Source of the DNA: an uncultured Bacilli bacterium
GTDB taxonomy: Bacteria; Bacillota_I; Bacilli_A; RF39; UBA660
DNA length: 38,306 bases
Assembly (NCBI GenBank): GCA_944358525.1
Contig: CALVRI010000009.1
Location: 1 to 38,306 of the forward strand
Reading direction: 5' to 3'
The position numbers and the translations under genes are program-made. Under the pieces are notes generated by a model. The model did not search any database and was not told where the DNA came from. It saw nothing but the letters and a program-made list of their open reading frames with translations. Below are positions 31,428-38,306 of the stretch, one piece after another; the stretch's first letter is position 1, and every line of letters begins with the position of its first letter.

Positions 31428-32310
31428 TGAAATTATAAAAAGTAAAGGATTAAAAGCTAGAGGTTATAGAAAAAAAGGAAAGATCACAATAATTGATACT
31501 GTGGATGGTAAATATATTTATAAAGAGGGAAAATTAAATCCGCAAATTTTAAACTATTTAAAATCTCGCAGCTTTGATTACATGCCCTCTTTTTTAAATA
31601 GTGAAAATGAAACATTCCAACTCACTAATTATATAGAAGATTTAGACATTCCCAAAGAACAAAAAATTTTAGATTTAGTTAGATTAACTGCTTTACTTCA
31701 CAGTAAAACCACACACTATAAAGAAATAGATTTAGACTATTATGAAGGAATATATGATGATTTAGATAACAACTTAAATTATTTATATCTTTATTACACA
31801 GATTTAATAACTTTAATTGAAACAAAAGTTTATATGAGCCCAAGTGAAGGGTTACTAGCTAGAAATATTACCAAAATATATGACACAATAGATGAAAATA
31901 AAAAACGTTTAGATAAATGGCATACCCATATAAAAGAAAAAAGAAAACAGCGTCAAGTTGTCCTTCATAATAATTTAAAACTAGATCACTTTTTAGAAGC
32001 AGATTCTTCCTATTTGATTAGTTGGGATAAAGCAAAAGTAGGTAGTCCCGTGTTTGATTTATATAAGCTATATCAAAACCATGCCTTAGATTTTGATTTT
32101 GAACCTCTTCTTAACGAATATGAAAGAAGCTATCCATTAATGACAGAAGAAAAAGAACTTTTATTTATTCTAATATCCCAGCCTGAACTCATCAACTTTA
32201 ATAACTCAGAGTATCAAAATTGTCAAAATATTGGTAAAATGATTGATAAAATTTATAAAACAGAAATGTTTTTATCACCAGAAAAGTCTAAAAATACTGA
32301 AAAAGAGTAA
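31417..32310 (+). CDS. CotS/YsxE-like kinase-fold protein with altered catalytic loop
   Basis: This 297-aa protein resembles the aminoglycoside-phosphotransferase fold of spore-coat proteins CotS, YutH and YsxE. An N-terminal lobe has GKYIYKEGK, a likely ATP-site Lys, and a helical middle follows. The catalytic loop reads VVLHNNLKLDHFL in place of the usual HxDxxxxN, so the base Asp is Asn; the metal-binding segment is LISWDKAKVGSPVFDLYKLY. It may be a pseudokinase or bind a ligand. It starts at ATG 31417, 11 bases inside the SpoVID-like gene, the same order as spoVID-ysxE of B. subtilis. Confidence 0.72.
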   Translation: MKINEIIKSKGLKARGYRKKGKITIIDTVDGKYIYKEGKLNPQILNYLKSRSFDYMPSFLNSENETFQLTNYIEDLDIPKEQKILDLVRLTALLHSKTTHYKEIDLDYYEGIYDDLDNNLNYLYLYYTDLITLIETKVYMSPSEGLLARNITKIYDTIDENKKRLDKWHTHIKEKRKQRQVVLHNNLKLDHFLEADSSYLISWDKAKVGSPVFDLYKLYQNHALDFDFEPLLNEYERSYPLMTEEKELLFILISQPELINFNNSEYQNCQNIGKMIDKIYKTEMFLSPEKSKNTEKE

Positions 32311-32448
32311 AATCATAAATATAAATAATAAAAATACATTAAATCTTGTAACTATAAATATTGTAATTAAAATTTGATAAAACAAAATTATCATACAGAT
32401 TAAACAAATTAATGACCATTTGCCTCTACCACACCAAAAATTTCGCAT
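32275..32448 (-). CDS. 57-aa hydrophobic membrane peptide (tentative)
   Basis: ATG 32448 is preceded by AGGTGAT, the same ribosome site as many genes here, and TATTAT lies just upstream. The peptide begins MRNFWCGRGKWSLICLICMI and continues as two hydrophobic stretches rich in Ile, Leu and Phe. It converges on and overlaps the last 36 bases of the YsxE-like gene. It ends in TGA, unlike every other gene accepted here, which lowers confidence. It fills most of the 32311-32562 gap. Confidence 0.42.
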   Translation of the reverse strand: MRNFWCGRGKWSLICLICMIILFYQILITIFIVTRFNVFLLFIFMILLFFSIFRLFW

Positions 32449-32509
32449 AATATCACCTATAATAGTTTATTCAAAATAAAAATAAAAAGCTATGATATAA
32501 ACCTACCCC

Positions 32510-32538
32510 TTGTATAAAAAGAATAAATAGGGTATAAT
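32510..32538 (+). promoter_or_regulatory. Promoter of the prepilin-like LRR gene
   Basis: TTGTAT (32510-32515), 17 bases, TATAAT (32533-32538). Confidence 0.8.
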
Positions 32539-32562
32539 TTAAACAGAATAGGGGATGGCAAA

Positions 32563-33066
32563 ATGAATAAGAAAGGTTTTATCACATCTGCTTTATTATA
32601 TGGTATTTTATCTTTGTTTTTAGTTTTAGTCTTGGGAACAGTATCTATTTTAGGTAACCGTAAACTAGCTAATGATAAAATAAAAGAAAGTGCGATTGAT
32701 GATGCTCAAGTTTTGTCAACAGATCCTACTTGTTTTATATCTGAAACAAACTCTAGAGGAAATTTAACAATAACTGGATATGATTCATCATGTGATAAAA
32801 CGGTTTTTATTCCAGAAAGTTTAAATGGTGAGACAGTTGATGCCATTGGATCCTATGCCTTTAATAATCAAAAATTAATAAATGTCACTATTAAATCAAA
32901 TATTAAAGAAATTTATGTAAATGCCTTCACAGGAAATGATGAAATTATCTTTTACATCAAAACAACTAGTAATGAAATCGTTGGTACTGGAACTCAAGAG
33001 GAAGTAAATGCCGCCGTTGGTACAGCTTGGGGAGCTAAAGATGCGACAGTTCATTGGGATTATTAA
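32563..33066 (+). CDS. Prepilin-like protein with BspA-type leucine-rich repeat
   Basis: This 167-aa protein starts at ATG 32563 behind GGGGATGG. The N-terminus NKKGFITSALLYGILSLFLV has the Gly-Phe junction and hydrophobic helix of type IV prepilin-like proteins, though the leader is only four residues long. Residues about 67-130 form a BspA-type LRR_5 unit (TVFIPESLNGETVDAIGSYA, then NVTIKSNIKEIYVNAFTGND). Such repeats are usually on surface-binding proteins of gut bacteria. No pilin-assembly genes are in the window. It lies 60 bases before obg. Confidence 0.75.
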   Translation: MNKKGFITSALLYGILSLFLVLVLGTVSILGNRKLANDKIKESAIDDAQVLSTDPTCFISETNSRGNLTITGYDSSCDKTVFIPESLNGETVDAIGSYAFNNQKLINVTIKSNIKEIYVNAFTGNDEIIFYIKTTSNEIVGTGTQEEVNAAVGTAWGAKDATVHWDY

Positions 33067-33126
33067 AATAATCCTTTTTTCTTATCAAAAAATCATGTAT
33101 AATATTTTTAGGAAATGGGTGATATT

Positions 33127-34395
33127 ATGTTTATTGATGAAGCCGTAGTTGAACTAATCGCTGGTAGTGGTGGAGATGGTTGCTTAGCTTTTAGAAGAGA
33201 AAAATATGTTGCCATGGGTGGCCCTTTTGGTGGTAACGGAGGCAAAGGTTCTGACATTATTTTTAAAGTTAATTCCGGTCTAAACACCCTAGTGGATTTC
33301 AAATATAAAAAAATAATCAAAGGATATAAAGGCGAAAACGGAATGGGTAAAGGTATGCATGGAAAAAATGCTGAAGATATCATTATACCAGTACCCGAAG
33401 GAACTGTTGTAACTGATTATGACACTGGCTTAGTCATTGCCGACTTAACTAAAGAAGGTGAAACTCACATCATAGCTAAAGGAGGAAGAGGTGGTAGAGG
33501 AAATATGGCTTTTGCTACCCAATCAAATCCTGCTCCTCATTATGCGGAAAATGGTGAGCCTGGCGAAAAAGTAAAAGTCAAAATAGAATTAAAATTAATG
33601 GCTGATGTTGGACTTGTGGGTATGCCAAGTGTAGGAAAGTCAACATTTATTTCTAAAATATCAGCTTCTAAACCTAAAATAGCCGACTATCCTTTTACCA
33701 CCCTAAAACCAAATTTAGGTGTTGTAAAAACAGTTGATAATCGTAGCTTTGTTGTTGCCGATCTTCCTGGATTAATTGAAGGTGCATCTTTAGGACATGG
33801 CCTTGGTGATAGATTTTTAAAACACATCGAAAGAACTAGAGTAATTGCCCATATTATCGATATGAGTGGTTATACCAATGACCCTTATAATGATTACATA
33901 ACAATAAATAAAGAATTAGAAAACTTTGACAAATCATTAATTAAAAAGCCACAAATAATAATTGCAAATAAGATGGATATGCCTTCCTCTAAAGAGAATT
34001 TAAAGAAATTTAAAGAAAAAGTAGACAAAGAAGTATATGAAATGTCCGCAATTAATGGTGAGGGAATTAATAAAATAATTTTAACACTAGCAGACATGTT
34101 AGATGAAATACCAAAATCAAACTTGTATAATGATGAAAAATTTGAAAGTCATGTAATATATAAATTTAAAGAAGAAAAACCATATAAAATTACCAAAGAA
34201 AATGATGCTTGGGTAATAAGCGGTAAAGAAATAGAAAAACTATTAATTATGAGTAGATTAGACACCGATGAAGCCATCTTAAGATTTTCAAATAAATTAA
34301 GAAAAATGGGAATCGATGATGAACTTAAAGAGTTGGGCGCAAAAGATGGTGATGACATTAGAATAATGGATTATGAATTTGAATTTAAAGAATAA
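33127..34395 (+). CDS. obg: GTPase Obg
   Basis: Obg is an essential ribosome-assembly and stress GTPase associated with the 50S subunit. It has 422 aa. The start is ATG 33127; ATG 33115 lies directly before the ribosome site GGGTGAT. The Gly-rich Obg fold (GSGGDGCLAFRREKYV, GGPFGGNGGKGS, KGGRGGRGN) covers 1-157. The G domain follows with GLVGMPSVGKST (G1), DYPFTTLKPNLG (G2), DLPGLIEGA (G3), NKMD (G4) and SAINGEG (G5). A C-terminal OCT domain ends GDDIRIMDYEFEF. TATAAT at 33098-33103 is a likely -10. Confidence 0.98.
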   Translation: MFIDEAVVELIAGSGGDGCLAFRREKYVAMGGPFGGNGGKGSDIIFKVNSGLNTLVDFKYKKIIKGYKGENGMGKGMHGKNAEDIIIPVPEGTVVTDYDTGLVIADLTKEGETHIIAKGGRGGRGNMAFATQSNPAPHYAENGEPGEKVKVKIELKLMADVGLVGMPSVGKSTFISKISASKPKIADYPFTTLKPNLGVVKTVDNRSFVVADLPGLIEGASLGHGLGDRFLKHIERTRVIAHIIDMSGYTNDPYNDYITINKELENFDKSLIKKPQIIIANKMDMPSSKENLKKFKEKVDKEVYEMSAINGEGINKIILTLADMLDEIPKSNLYNDEKFESHVIYKFKEEKPYKITKENDAWVISGKEIEKLLIMSRLDTDEAILRFSNKLRKMGIDDELKELGAKDGDDIRIMDYEFEFKE

Positions 34396-34424
34396 ACCAA
34401 CTACAAAAATCGTAGTTGGTTTTT
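34394..34424 (+). terminator. Terminator of obg
   Basis: AAACCAACTAC (34394-34404) pairs perfectly with GTAGTTGGTTT (34412-34422), followed by T residues. Confidence 0.9.
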
Positions 34425-34429
34425 AATAC

Positions 34430-34594
34430 TTATTTTTTTAAACACTCTTCAATCATACTAATAACAACATTGTTAAACGAAGTCTTATTATCTTTCGCAA
34501 TTTTTTCAATTTGCTTCACTAGTTCTTCTCTTATATATATTGATTTGTATGTAGTCGCCACTTTTTTCTTTGTTTTTTTGGGTTTAAAAGCCAT
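34430..34594 (-). CDS. 54-aa ribbon-helix-helix DNA-binding protein
   Basis: ATG 34594 is preceded by AGGTGAT; TAA at 34432-34430. After a Lys-rich arm (AFKPKKTKKKVATT) comes the RHH fold: a strand YKSIYI, helix A REELVKQIEKIAKDN, a turn, and helix B SFNNVVISMIEECLKK. It belongs to the Arc/MetJ/CopG type, which acts as a dimer or tetramer with the beta ribbon in the major groove. It is divergent from the tail-collar surface genes, and the gap contains a three-half-site operator (34618-34661), so it is probably the repressor or activator of that cluster and of itself. Confidence 0.8.
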   Translation of the reverse strand: MAFKPKKTKKKVATTYKSIYIREELVKQIEKIAKDNKTSFNNVVISMIEECLKK

Positions 34595-34617
34595 ATTAAT
34601 CACCTAACTTCATTTTA

Positions 34618-34661
34618 ATATATTAGAAAAACAAATGATATATTAGAAATTTCTAATATAT
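34618..34661. promoter_or_regulatory. Three-half-site operator between the RHH gene and the surface cluster
   Basis: ATATATTAGAAA occurs at 34618-34629 and 34638-34649 as direct repeats 20 bp apart, and TTTCTAATATAT at 34650-34661 completes a perfect 24-bp palindrome with the second copy. The right arm reaches the -35 area of the rightward promoter, whose -10 is TATAAT at 34680-34685. Two helical turns between repeats fits cooperative RHH binding. Confidence 0.75.
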
Positions 34662-34679
34662 TTTTATATCAGAATATGT

Positions 34680-34685
34680 TATAAT
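34680..34685 (+). promoter_or_regulatory. -10 box of the tail-collar surface cluster
   Basis: ATGTTATAAT at 34676-34685 gives a TGn-TATAAT-like -10; the -35 region (about 34657-34662) is poor and overlaps the operator palindrome, as expected for a regulated promoter. Confidence 0.6.
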
Positions 34686-34706
34686 GAAAAAAGGTAGGTG
34701 GAGTAA

Positions 34707-36353
34707 ATGCATAGAAGTAAGAGAAAAAGAAATCTAATAATATTTAGTTTAGTAGGAGTGTTACTTTGTATGGCAATAGGTTATGCGGCATTCCAAACCC
34801 AGCTTAAAGTAACAGGATCTTCTACAGTAACATCAAATTGGGATATAGAAATAACTAATGTAACAGCAGGTACTCCAACTGGAAGTGCCGAAAATGCTGT
34901 AGCCCCTTCATATGATAAACTATGGGCAAGTATGGAAGCTAATTTATATGATAAAGGTGATGCCATGGAATATGATGTCACTATCGAAAATAAAGGAACT
35001 TTGGATGCTAAACTAAATGATATTATAACTAATTTAGATAATAGTAATAATGAAGCCGTTTTAATAACTTTTTCAGGATATACCAAAGGAGAAGTATTAA
35101 AAGCCCAAACATCTAAAGTAGTCCATGTAAAAATAGAATATAATCCAGAATATGAAGGTGGAGAAACATCAAGTGAAGTAGAAATAAACTTTGATTATGG
35201 ACAAAATAATAATGAAACTAATAACCCAGATAATACATATTTAGTTAAATATGATTGTACTACTAATGGTGGAGAAGATTGCACAAATAATAATGAATAT
35301 TTTAGCACTGGAAATAATGTAGATTTAAATAAAACAGGGTATAAAAAAGATTTTACTTTTATAGGTTGGAATACTAATAAAGATGCTCAAGAAAAACTAG
35401 ATAGTTTAATAATGGAAAATAATGACATAACATTATATGCCATATTTAAAGATACAACCCCACCAATATGTACCTTAAAAGTAAAAGAAGCAACCATTAA
35501 TACAGTAACTATAGAAGCAACTTGTGAAGATGTAAGTGGTATATCAAAATATGAATACAGTATTAACAATAATGGATATATAGATAATAATAACAATAAA
35601 ACATATACTTTTGCTTCATTTGATTTAAGTACTATTAAACTAAAAGCAACAGATGGAGCTGGTAACAGCGCAGAATTTACATTAACAGAAGAGGAATTAC
35701 AAAATGGATATCAAATAATATATGATGTATTAAATAAAGAATATGAAGATGCACTTGATAAAAAAGAAAAATATGAAAAAGAATTTTTAAACAAGACTTA
35801 TCCAATTGGAAGTATATATATTTCAACTTCTAGCACAAATCCATCGAGTCTATTTGGTGGAACATGGGCAGCATATGCCCAAGGTAGAACATTAATAGGT
35901 GTTGGTAGTAACGGAGAAACAAACTATGCTTCTGCTGGTCTAACTGGTGGTACTGAAAATGTCACTCTAGCTACAACTAATATACCTTCACATAGTCATA
36001 CAGTAACTCCTGTTGGAACAGTTAAAAGTACATTTTCAGGAAGATCAGGGACAACATCTAGCTCTGGTACTCACACTCATAGTGGTGAATATGTGGATAC
36101 AAAAACTTCGCCAGCAGCAGACAATAATTTGGGATTAGCTCAGGTAGCCGGTTTTAAAGATAGAGTAATAGTATCTGGACGTTCAATGACTGCACCTTCA
36201 TCTGGAGCACATACCCATACCTACACAGCTTCTGGAACCGTTTCTAGTCGATTTACTGGTAGTAGTACCACATCTTCATCTGCTGGAAGCACCACATCAT
36301 TTAATGTTATGAATCCATATATTGTTACTTATATTTGGAAAAGGACAGGTTAG
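34707..36353 (+). CDS. Anchored multi-domain surface protein with C-terminal phage-tail-collar-like domain
   Basis: This 548-aa protein starts at ATG 34707 after AGGTGGAG. Domains in order: a basic N-terminus and membrane segment ending IGYAAFQTQL (same type as 29025-30095); a beta-rich domain of about 120 residues like TasA/camelysin fibre proteins; an InlB/Flg_new-type repeat (TFIGWNTNKDAQ, ITLYAIFKD); an Ig-like domain ending TDGAGNS; and a short helical linker. The last domain is collar-like: YPIGSIYISTSSTNPSSLFG, GTWAAYAQGRTLIGVGSNG, HxH motifs (SHSHT, THTH, HTHT) and the ending NPYIVTYIWKRTG, as at phage tail-fibre and baseplate tips. Two shorter genes with the same end domain follow. 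Confidence 0.82.
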   Translation: MHRSKRKRNLIIFSLVGVLLCMAIGYAAFQTQLKVTGSSTVTSNWDIEITNVTAGTPTGSAENAVAPSYDKLWASMEANLYDKGDAMEYDVTIENKGTLDAKLNDIITNLDNSNNEAVLITFSGYTKGEVLKAQTSKVVHVKIEYNPEYEGGETSSEVEINFDYGQNNNETNNPDNTYLVKYDCTTNGGEDCTNNNEYFSTGNNVDLNKTGYKKDFTFIGWNTNKDAQEKLDSLIMENNDITLYAIFKDTTPPICTLKVKEATINTVTIEATCEDVSGISKYEYSINNNGYIDNNNNKTYTFASFDLSTIKLKATDGAGNSAEFTLTEEELQNGYQIIYDVLNKEYEDALDKKEKYEKEFLNKTYPIGSIYISTSSTNPSSLFGGTWAAYAQGRTLIGVGSNGETNYASAGLTGGTENVTLATTNIPSHSHTVTPVGTVKSTFSGRSGTTSSSGTHTHSGEYVDTKTSPAADNNLGLAQVAGFKDRVIVSGRSMTAPSSGAHTHTYTASGTVSSRFTGSSTTSSSAGSTTSFNVMNPYIVTYIWKRTG

Positions 36354-36361
36354 GTGAAAAC

Positions 36362-37069
36362 ATGAAAATAAAAATTTTAATCTCAGTAATACTCTTTATT
36401 ATTCCTCTTGAATTAATAAAAGCTAATGAAATAGAAGCATCACTAAATAATTTAAGTAGAGAAATAAGTAATATAAAGCAAGAAATCAATAATATTAGTC
36501 CTTTGGACAGCAAATATCCAGTTGGAAGTATATACACAACAACATCTAATACTAATCCATCACAAACTATCGGAGGAACTTGGGAAAGTTTTGGCCAAGG
36601 AAGAACATTGATAGGTGTTGGAAGCAACGGAACAACTAACTATTCAACAGTTTTATCTACTAGTGGTAAATCTAAAATAGCTTTATCAACAGCAAACATT
36701 CCTTCACATAATCATACTATTACAGCCAAAGGGACAATAAGTAGTACATTTACAGGAAGAAGTGTTTCCACAAGTAGTAATGGATCACATTCTCATACTT
36801 TTCAATTAAAGACTAGTGGACAAGAAGCTAGAGGCTATGGAATTACTACTTCTGATGGTGGATTTCGAGGTAGAGTAATTATTCAAGACAAAAGTAAATA
36901 TTCGTATTCTAATTCGACCGGCAGTCATACCCACACAATAACTCCATCTGGCACCATTACTAGTACCTTTAAAGGAACAAATGCGACTACATCATCAGTT
37001 GGAAGTTCTTCATCAATTAATGTACAAAATCCATATATAACTGTGTATTTTTGGAAAAGAACTAAGTAA
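36362..37069 (+). CDS. Secreted coiled-coil protein with phage-tail-collar-like domain (copy 2)
   Basis: The start is ATG 36362, behind TAGGTGA; the upstream in-frame ATG at 36335 lies inside the previous gene. It has 235 aa: a signal peptide (KIKILISVILFIIPLELIKA, cleavage near ANE), a short heptad coiled coil (LNNLSREISNIKQEINN), then the collar-like domain YPVGSIYTTTSNTNPSQTIG, GTWESFGQGRTLIGVGSNG. Two histidine repeats follow (SHNHT and SHTHT, each with P-x-GT or K-GT and F-x-G), ending NPYITVYFWKRTK. The coiled coil suggests trimers, as in tail fibres. It is part of a tandem array with 34707 and 37091. Confidence 0.82.
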   Translation: MKIKILISVILFIIPLELIKANEIEASLNNLSREISNIKQEINNISPLDSKYPVGSIYTTTSNTNPSQTIGGTWESFGQGRTLIGVGSNGTTNYSTVLSTSGKSKIALSTANIPSHNHTITAKGTISSTFTGRSVSTSSNGSHSHTFQLKTSGQEARGYGITTSDGGFRGRVIIQDKSKYSYSNSTGSHTHTITPSGTITSTFKGTNATTSSVGSSSSINVQNPYITVYFWKRTK

Positions 37070-37090
37070 ACCCACAAGGAGGAAACAAAT

Positions 37091-37804
37091 ATGAAAAAAG
37101 TGATATTCTTTATTATATTATTAATTATAAGTATGCCTAAAGTTAATGCAGAAACAATCAGCGATAAAATAGCAAATTTACAAAATAATATCAATAACTT
37201 ATCTTCAGAAATAGCTAATTTAAATAATATTGATAAACTATATCCTATAGGTAGTATTTATATAACTATAACAAGTACAAACCCTTCTACAACAATTGGT
37301 GGAACATGGATTGCATATGGTCAAGGTAGAAAAATAGTTGGAGTTGGTAGTAATGGAACGACAAATTATAGTTATAATACTTCTGGAGGAAGTAGTACTA
37401 AAAAATTGGCAGTTACTAATTTACCATCGCACACCCACACAATAACTCCAAGTGGAACAGTTACTAGTACATTCAGTGGAAAATCAGTAAATACTAATTC
37501 AAAAGGATCTCACACTCATACATTTCCGTTTGGTTATGCTAGTGATGAAGCAAAAGGATATGGACTTAGAGAGGGTGTTGACCAAACATCCACAACCAAC
37601 ACATGGGATGTAATCATTGTAAAAGATGGAAATAGTGTAAAATTAAATTCCTCTGGCTCTCACACTCATACGATGACATCATCAGGTACTGTTTCTAGTA
37701 CTTTTACAGGAAGTAGTGCAACCACATCATCTGTTGGAAGTACTACATCATTTAGTATTCAAAATCCTTATATTACAGTATATATGTGGAAAAGGACGGC
37801 CTAA
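37091..37804 (+). CDS. Secreted coiled-coil protein with phage-tail-collar-like domain (copy 3)
   Basis: This 237-aa protein starts at ATG 37091 after AAGGAGG. The signal peptide ends PKVNA before ET. A heptad coiled coil follows (IANLQNNINNLSSEIANLNN), then YPIGSIYITITSTNPSTTIG, GTWIAYGQGRKIVGVGSNG, histidine repeats SHTHT twice, and the ending NPYITVYMWKRTA. It is clearly paralogous to 36362-37069 along its whole length. The most variable part lies between the two histidine repeats (about residues 145-185), where a tail-fibre tip would carry its binding loop. No phage structural, lysis or packaging genes are nearby. Confidence 0.82.
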   Translation: MKKVIFFIILLIISMPKVNAETISDKIANLQNNINNLSSEIANLNNIDKLYPIGSIYITITSTNPSTTIGGTWIAYGQGRKIVGVGSNGTTNYSYNTSGGSSTKKLAVTNLPSHTHTITPSGTVTSTFSGKSVNTNSKGSHTHTFPFGYASDEAKGYGLREGVDQTSTTNTWDVIIVKDGNSVKLNSSGSHTHTMTSSGTVSSTFTGSSATTSSVGSTTSFSIQNPYITVYMWKRTA

Positions 37805-37807
37805 ATT

Positions 37808-38176
37808 ATGAAAAAAAAGATATTTATATGTTTAATAATTATAGTTATAATTGTTATTGCTTTAGTACTTTTTATAAATTATTCTAACAAGAAAACTGTG
37901 TCTAAAATAAACACTATGTGTGAAATTGCTTCATTCACTTTAGGAGATAACGGAACTGAAATAGAAGTAAAAATAACTAACGATACTAATAAAAACTTAA
38001 AATTGGATAGTTTAAACTTAGATTTATATGATACGAGTAATAAAAAAATAAAATCTTTAAATAAAAAAATTACCAGAGAACTTAAAGCTGATAATTATAT
38101 CTCATTAAAAATAAATTTCAAAGAACAATACCCAGAAACAAATACAATTGACTGTACTGTCTATAAAAATGGTTAA
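37808..38176 (+). CDS. Membrane-anchored small beta-domain protein (FxLYD-like)
   Basis: This 122-aa protein starts at ATG 37808, three bases after the previous stop, so it is the last gene of the surface cluster. Residues 4-24 are a membrane segment. The exported part is a single beta-sandwich with ITNDTNKNLKLDSLNLDLYD, a variant of the FxLYD domain pattern, and two cysteines (in TMCEIA and DCTVYK) placed to form a disulfide. Function unknown; such domains are common in Firmicute surface lipoproteins and anchors. No clear terminator is seen after it. Confidence 0.7.
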   Translation: MKKKIFICLIIIVIIVIALVLFINYSNKKTVSKINTMCEIASFTLGDNGTEIEVKITNDTNKNLKLDSLNLDLYDTSNKKIKSLNKKITRELKADNYISLKINFKEQYPETNTIDCTVYKNG

Positions 38177-38218
38177 ACACTTTACAAAATATACTATTTA
38201 ACAAAAACTAGACATTTT

Positions 38219-38249
38219 TTGACAAAAATATAAAAATTTATGGTAAAAT
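38219..38249 (+). promoter_or_regulatory. Promoter of the gene at the right edge
   Basis: TTGACA (38219-38224), 19 bases, TAAAAT (38244-38249); TATACT at 38250-38255 is an alternative -10 with poorer spacing. Confidence 0.5.
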
Positions 38250-38267
38250 TATACTAGGGTGATATGC

Positions 38268-38306
38268 ATGGATAACTTAATTGTAATAATTGCTGCCGCA
38301 CTAGGA
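38268..38306 (+). CDS. Start of an unidentified gene (3' truncated)
   Basis: ATG 38268 has AGGGTGAT six bases upstream and opens MDNLIVIIAAALG before the window ends, suggesting an N-terminal membrane segment. ATG 38264 is excluded because it meets a stop after two codons. Thirteen residues are too few to name it. Confidence 0.55.
   Translation, partial: MDNLIVIIAAALG

Noticed and set aside
34416-34607. 63-aa plus-strand frame
   Set aside because: It is the antisense of the ribbon-helix-helix gene and the obg terminator and has no ribosome site.
34707-37804. Prophage remnant
   Set aside because: Only the tip-like end domains recall phage; there is no integrase, capsid, terminase, tail-tube or lysis gene, and the first protein has a bacterial membrane anchor.
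1-38306. tRNA, rRNA or CRISPR arrays
   Set aside because: No cloverleaf with CCA end, rRNA segment or regularly spaced palindromic repeats was found on either strand by eye.

Overview
The window is AT-rich chromosomal DNA from a low-GC Firmicute (Bacilli-like). The evidence is strong AGGAGG and AGGTGAT ribosome sites, TTGACA-17-TATAAT promoters, two T-box leaders, an arginine deiminase operon, and a gene pair resembling the Bacillus spoVID-ysxE sporulation pair. The coding style suggests an uncultured, reduced-genome host-associated Bacilli lineage of the RF39 or Erysipelotrichales type. That placement is inference; no rRNA gene is present. None of the 38 complete genes accepted here with good support ends in TGA, although the code reads as standard (Trp is TGG throughout).

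Layout. 1-2214: the end of an Ig-like surface protein, an anchored unknown, and a membrane-anchored PTS EIIB-like domain lacking its phosphocysteine. 2257-6174: a promoter, a divergent pyruvate kinase and a GH31 protein, both with altered catalytic positions. 6339-9993: a Bax-inhibitor-1 protein, then a Leu T-box over a small membrane protein and leuS. 9995-10324: a compact convergent hydrophobic-peptide/antisense-RNA locus. 10354-12563: a Tyr T-box over deoC-tyrS. 12571-13999: an Rpn-nuclease/XRE module. 14086-14898: rpsD with a structured leader on the minus strand. 15122-19739: arcA-arcB-arcC and a YfcC-type antiporter. 19786-21933: nrnA, a Pro/Gly/Tyr-rich protein and a degenerate polysaccharide deacetylase. 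21958-22282: a second peptide/antisense locus. 22397-26837: parE-parC. 27505-28929: a second Rpn/XRE module. 29025-33066: a beta-helix surface protein, superoxide dismutase, the SpoVID/YsxE-like pair, a small membrane peptide and a prepilin-like LRR protein. 33127-34395: obg. 34430-38176: a ribbon-helix-helix regulator divergent from three secreted or anchored proteins that end in phage-tail-collar-like domains, then an FxLYD-like protein. The start of one more gene follows.

Most notable is a pair of homologous loci at 9995-10324 and 21958-22282. Each encodes a 27-30 residue hydrophobic peptide with a strong ribosome site. Each peptide gene faces a convergent small-RNA gene with its own promoter, and the two RNA genes share an almost identical 5' segment. 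This is the architecture of type I toxin-antitoxin systems (par/Fst-like), but the peptides do not resemble Fst, and neither peptide nor RNA is a family I recognise.

Other signals are: a duplicated Rpn-XRE cassette headed by the same 43-bp element; five genes in which recognisable enzymes have lost catalytic residues; a three-half-site operator between the RHH gene and the tail-collar surface cluster; a Tyr T-box placed over deoC; and a Cys-rich tail on DeoC.
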